From assembly GCA_937902275.1 (NCBI GenBank), contig CALFNW010000074.1, forward strand, positions 1 to 9,465: 9,465 nt of DNA. Direction: 5' to 3'. Within the stretch, counting starts at the first letter, position 1, and each line of letters begins with the position of its first letter. Positions 7,017 to 9,465 of this stretch are shown here, piece by piece. Source of the DNA: UBA4717 sp002404395. Its GTDB lineage: Bacteria; Bacillota; Clostridia; Oscillospirales; CAG-272. The notes under the pieces are model-generated. The model did no database searches. It worked only from the letters and a program-made list of their open reading frames with translations, and was not told where the DNA came from. The position numbers and the translations under genes were made by a program.

Positions 7017-7076
7017 TGACATATCCCTGCCTTTGCATATACGATTATATTGTATACGCAAGACAGGGATATGTCA
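7017..7076. repeat. Long imperfect inverted repeat overlapping a promoter
   Basis: Arm 7017-7042 and arm 7052-7076 match at about 23 of 25 positions, with one single-base insertion; 13 bases (TGACATATCCCTG) are identical at the outer ends. The spacer is 9 nt (7043-7051). Neither side has a T-run, so it is not a standard terminator. It overlaps the -35 and -10 boxes of the minus-strand promoter at 7049-7077, so an operator for a dimeric repressor is one reading. A small mobile palindrome or remnant is the other. Confidence 0.8.
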
Positions 7077-7077
7077 A
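7049..7077 (-). promoter_or_regulatory. Candidate sigma-A promoter for the GNAT gene
   Basis: On the minus strand a perfect TTGACA (7072-7077), a 17-nt spacer and TACAAT (7049-7054). The predicted start is near 7042, giving a leader of about 130 nt that includes hairpin copy 5. The -35 box lies in one arm of the inverted repeat at 7017-7076. Confidence 0.65.
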
Positions 7078-7211
7078 GAAAAATGCTATGAATTTTCACT
7101 TTCAAAGCCGAATTTGCGAGCGTATGATGAAAATTAAAATCACGCAGATCACTTTAAATAATCGCTTTGTTGATTTTTTCACTCCCGATCATCTCTCAAA
7201 TTACTATATAC

Positions 7212-7895
7212 TTAACTTACCGAGGCAAAAGTTTGCTTGTAGCTTTCAAGCGAGCGCGCTTCGTCGGCTTCAATACTGTTTTTGATATAGTTATCGTCTC
7301 CGCGCTTGTGAGCTTCGATAAGCTCATAAAGCTTTCTTACATTGCCTCTCCATGATGAAGGGTCGGTGCCCGGGTCGATCTCGTAGTATTTGAACATATT
7401 CTCAAGTGCAGTCTGCGGCATCTCAAAATCGCCTAACTGCATACTTATGTTGTAAAAGGCAGGGGACACGATCCCGGTGAAAAGCGGATTCGGGCAACAT
7501 ACATCGAGCCTGCTGCAAATGACTTGAATTTTGTAAAAATGTTTGGTCTCTTCGTAGTAGTTTTTGTAGTCCGAAATCTTGTCAAGCTTCGGAAGGATTA
7601 TCAGCTTGCAGGCTTCAAGCGCATCTTTGAGGGTCTCGGTATTGTCATCGGTTATTTCCCAACAAAGTATGCCCTCGCTGAGCCTTTGCTCGTCAAAATC
7701 AAGCGAAAACTCAAAGCCGCCGCACAGCGGACGATTCATATATTGCACAGTGTAACTATCACAATATTTAATGTATGATACAAGCTGAACCATTTTCCCC
7801 GGAGTTATTCGGTGGAACACAGCCTGAGTTCTTGAAAAACCGTGTGCTTTCATTTCGGAATCAAAAATTTCCGCAAATTCATTTTCAATATTCAT
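7212..7895 (-). CDS. Uncharacterised DUF4304-like protein, downstream tandem copy
   Basis: A 227-residue protein that is a close paralogue of the C-terminal domain (about 161-378) of the gene just upstream. The opening pattern (GFSRTQAVFHRI, then GKMVQLVSY, then YTVQYMNRPLC) resembles the DUF4304 layout, but this is a weak match by eye. No catalytic motif, signal peptide or membrane segment is evident. ATG 7895 is chosen because MNIENEFAEIFDSEM aligns with the paralogue (EFPEIFESEM); longer readings to 8060 are frame-shifted translation of the upstream gene. The start overlaps the upstream stop by 11 nt and has only a distant GAGG, so initiation probably depends on translational coupling. Its last residues differ from those of the paralogue. 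Function unknown. Confidence 0.78.
   Translation of the reverse strand: MNIENEFAEIFDSEMKAHGFSRTQAVFHRITPGKMVQLVSYIKYCDSYTVQYMNRPLCGGFEFSLDFDEQRLSEGILCWEITDDNTETLKDALEACKLIILPKLDKISDYKNYYEETKHFYKIQVICSRLDVCCPNPLFTGIVSPAFYNISMQLGDFEMPQTALENMFKYYEIDPGTDPSSWRGNVRKLYELIEAHKRGDDNYIKNSIEADEARSLESYKQTFASVS
7241..7492. repeat. Direct repeat unit 1, nearly identical 3' part of the tandem paralogues
   Basis: About 252 bp that matches 7974-8225 (offset 733 bp) with 13 differences counted by eye, about 95% identity. It encodes the C-terminal part of the paralogous domain. Similarity continues beyond 7492 but is clearly lower. Confidence 0.9.
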
Positions 7896-9096
7896 AGTTA
7901 TCTTTTTTGACCTCGTAAAAATTGATCTTTCCGTCTGCTTTAAGTTTTCTTTTTCCGATAATGTTATTTTTAAAGCTTTCAAGCGAGTGCGCTTCGTCGG
8001 CTTCAATACTGTTTTTGATATAGTCATCGTCTCCGCGCTTGTGAGCTTCGATAAGCTCATAAAGCTTTCTTACATTGCCTCTCCATGATGAAGGGTCGGT
8101 ATTCGGGTCGATCTCGTAGAATTTGAACATATTCTCAAGCGCAGCCTGCGGCGTTTCAAAATCGCCTAACTGCATACTTATGTTGTAAAAGGCAGGGGAC
8201 ACGATCTCTCTGAAAAGCGGATTCGGTCGTGCTTTGTCATATTTATTGCACAGGGCTGAAATTTTATAATTGTTTTTGGACTCCTCGTAGTAGCTTCTAT
8301 AGTCCGAAATTTTGTCAAGCTTCGGAAGGATCATCAGCTTGCAGGCTTCAAGCGCGTCCTTGAGAGTTTCGGTATTGTCATCGGTTATTTTCCAACAAAG
8401 TACGACCTCGCTGAGCCTTTGTCCGTCAAAATCAAGCGAAAATTGAGTGCCATTGCAAAGGGGCAGATTCATATATTGCAATGTATAATCATCGAAAAAT
8501 TTGGTGTATGAGATCATTTGAACCATCTTCCCGACAGTTATGCGGAAAAATACTGTTTGTCTTCGGGAAAAGCCGTGCCTTTCCATTTCAGATTCAAATA
8601 TTTCCGGAAACTCTTTTTTTAAATTCCCGCGAGTCAGTCCCTGCAGCGACTTTAATCGTTCCTCTTCCGCACGTCGTTCCGCGGTTATATAATTTCTGTG
8701 ATCAAGTGATTTTTCAATTTTCGCCATAGTTGAATGAAAATCGTCTGTTATCGGTAATGACAGATATTTTAATACACCGGGAGCACAATTGGCTATAGTA
8801 AACGCTTCGTTATCTTCAGTGGAGGTGCCGCAGAAAAAACTTTGTCTCGGCATTCCGATTTTGGGTGTCAGGTCGATTAGTTCCGTATCAATGAAGCGAC
8901 CGCTCGTTAAAGCTTTAACATTTTCAAAAGCTTGTTCGCGCGGATAGGAATTTTCAACAAGCAGCCAAATCTCACCGGTTTTGGCATCAACAAAATGAAC
9001 AGTATGTACGGTGCCGTCCGGCAGCATGATACGGTGCTTGGCAAGCATACGATCATAGTGGACACGCGGCAGCCACAATAAGGTCTTTTCTTTCAT
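7885..9096 (-). CDS. Uncharacterised two-domain protein with DUF4304-like C-terminal domain, upstream tandem copy
   Basis: A 403-residue protein. Residues 1-135 form a module absent from the downstream paralogue, with several aromatic and beta-like segments (GTVHTVHFVDAKTGEIWLLV at 28-47). Residues 137-160 are charged and helical, a likely linker. Residues 161-378 are the paralogous domain (GFSRRQTVFFRI at 175-186; SLDFDGQRLSEVVLCWKITD at 220-239; SPAFYNISMQLGDFE at 300-314). The final 25 residues are lysine-rich and unique. No known active site, signal peptide or membrane segment is seen. The start at 9096 fits the hairpin 13 nt upstream; the ribosome binding site is weak. The start overlap of the next gene argues for a bicistronic unit. 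I do not recognise the N-terminal module. An immunity or housekeeping role cannot be decided from this window. Confidence 0.82.
   Translation of the reverse strand: MKEKTLLWLPRVHYDRMLAKHRIMLPDGTVHTVHFVDAKTGEIWLLVENSYPREQAFENVKALTSGRFIDTELIDLTPKIGMPRQSFFCGTSTEDNEAFTIANCAPGVLKYLSLPITDDFHSTMAKIEKSLDHRNYITAERRAEEERLKSLQGLTRGNLKKEFPEIFESEMERHGFSRRQTVFFRITVGKMVQMISYTKFFDDYTLQYMNLPLCNGTQFSLDFDGQRLSEVVLCWKITDDNTETLKDALEACKLMILPKLDKISDYRSYYEESKNNYKISALCNKYDKARPNPLFREIVSPAFYNISMQLGDFETPQAALENMFKFYEIDPNTDPSSWRGNVRKLYELIEAHKRGDDDYIKNSIEADEAHSLESFKNNIIGKRKLKADGKINFYEVKKDNYEY
7974..8225. repeat. Direct repeat unit 2, partner of 7241-7492
   Basis: This is the matching block inside the upstream paralogue. 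Near identity limited to the 3' part, with stronger divergence in the 5' part of the domain, suggests either recent duplication with uneven selection or later gene conversion. Confidence 0.9.
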
Positions 9097-9109
9097 ATCA
9101 GTCTTTCAT

Positions 9110-9124
9110 GTCGGCGTAGCCGAC
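9110..9124 (-). repeat. Start-proximal GC hairpin, copy 6 (before the two-domain gene)
   Basis: Minus strand: flank TTTTTTGA, stem GTCGGC, loop TAC, stem GCCGAC, six perfect pairs. It ends 13 nt before ATG 9096. As in copies 2 and 4 it is followed at once by ATG, but here that ATG opens a three-codon frame ending in TGA just before the true start. Confidence 0.8.
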
Positions 9125-9176
9125 TCAAAAAAATAGTCAGTAATTCTTTGAAAGTGATGTTGGTAAATTGAAAAGT

Positions 9177-9446
9177 TTAAGTCGTTTTTGAATTAGATGC
9201 ATATATGCGGAACTTCTGTTTGAGTGACCTTAAACTTATGTTTTTACCATTCCCCGACGCAGTCGGTACATAATCAGCGTACTGCCCGCTCCCTAAAAGC
9301 CTGAAAACGCCTTTAGGGAGCAGCGATGTGAGGTTTGCAGAAAAATAGTTGGCTATTTGAGCTTGGGCGGCTGCAAATTTGGGTGCGCTCCGACGGAATA
9401 ATCGGACGTTGGTACGGCGTAATTCTGTCGGAGCACTGAGTTCGGT
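9177..9446 (-). other. Stop-free frame without start codon, possible gene remnant
   Basis: On the minus strand 89 codons run without a stop from 9446 down to the TAA at 9177-9179. The frame contains no ATG, GTG or TTG, so it cannot be a complete gene. The translation includes FAAAQAQIANYF and SLLPKGVFRLLG and ends SLKQKFRIYASNSKTT. It could be a gene fragment, a repeat that happens to be open, or chance. It overlaps the inverted-repeat cluster at 9254-9436. I do not recognise a family. Confidence 0.2.
9254..9436. other. Cluster of strong hairpins, possible structured RNA or dispersed repeat
   Basis: Four stems in 183 nt. CCGAC/GTCGG with a GCA loop (9254-9266). GCTCCCTAAA/TTTAGGGAGC, ten perfect pairs with a 14-nt loop (9288-9321). 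TTTGCAG/CTGCAAA (9334-9340 with 9371-9377) enclosing AAATAG/CTATTT around a TTGG tetraloop (9343-9358). A 14-pair stem of 9383-9399 with 9422-9436, containing a 2-nt bulge and one wobble. No stem is followed by a T-run on either strand. The rest of the gene-free right end (9125-9253 and 9437-9465) shows nothing I can name. Confidence 0.55.
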
Positions 9447-9465
9447 TTACTCGTCAAGTATGATC

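Noticed and set aside
6911..7105. N-terminal extension of the GNAT gene
   Set aside because: It would run through the hairpin and a strong promoter candidate; the extra residues look random and cysteine-rich.
7896..8060. N-terminal extension of the downstream paralogue
   Set aside because: It is the frame-shifted reading of the end of the upstream gene. The paralogue alignment begins at ATG 7895.
9288..9321. The 10-bp hairpin as an intrinsic terminator
   Set aside because: There is no T-run after the stem on either strand.

Overview
The window looks like a contig from an anaerobic Firmicute (class Clostridia, possibly an uncultivated gut Oscillospirales or Christensenellales relative). The reasons are indirect: canonical AGGAG-type ribosome binding sites, sigma-A type -35/-10 boxes with 17-nt spacing, an RqcH (NFACT) protein of the Bacillus/Clostridium type, and a DUF4091/GH123-like protein paired with a sugar isomerase-like TIM barrel. 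Taxonomy is inferred, not proven. No tRNA, rRNA, CRISPR array or recognisable transposase was seen.

Layout. Bases 1-380 (minus) hold the N-terminal 126 codons of the 16S rRNA dimethyltransferase RsmA/KsgA, cut by the window edge. Bases 381-770 are a divergent intergenic region with two back-to-back sigma-A promoters, one for rsmA and one for the plus-strand pair. Bases 771-3407 (plus) carry a two-gene operon: a cytoplasmic DUF4091/GH123-like glycosidase and an AP-endonuclease-2-type sugar isomerase/epimerase. It ends at a bidirectional terminator at 3423-3469. Bases 3540-6012 (minus) hold rqcH followed 31 nt later by a degenerate NodB-like polysaccharide deacetylase. Bases 6221-6910 (minus) hold a GNAT acetyltransferase, preceded by a promoter that lies inside a long dyad. 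Bases 7212-9096 (minus) hold two tandem paralogues of an uncharacterised, DUF4304-like family that overlap by 11 nt. Only the upstream copy carries an extra N-terminal domain. Bases 9125-9465 contain no confident gene but a run of strong inverted repeats.

How genes might work together. The glycosidase-like and isomerase-like proteins share an operon and plausibly process an imported amino sugar or similar glycan fragment in the cytoplasm. RsmA (ribosome maturation) and RqcH (rescue of stalled large subunits by alanine tailing) are housekeeping genes. The tandem pair has no assignable role.

The most striking non-coding signal is a short GC-rich hairpin. It has a 6-bp stem and 3-nt loop, usually flanked 5' by TTTGA, and sits 12-15 nt before the start codon of six of the eight genes, on both strands, with compensatory base changes between copies. 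It is absent before rsmA and before the internal, overlapping paralogue. It looks like a dispersed, translation-initiation-proximal RNA element.
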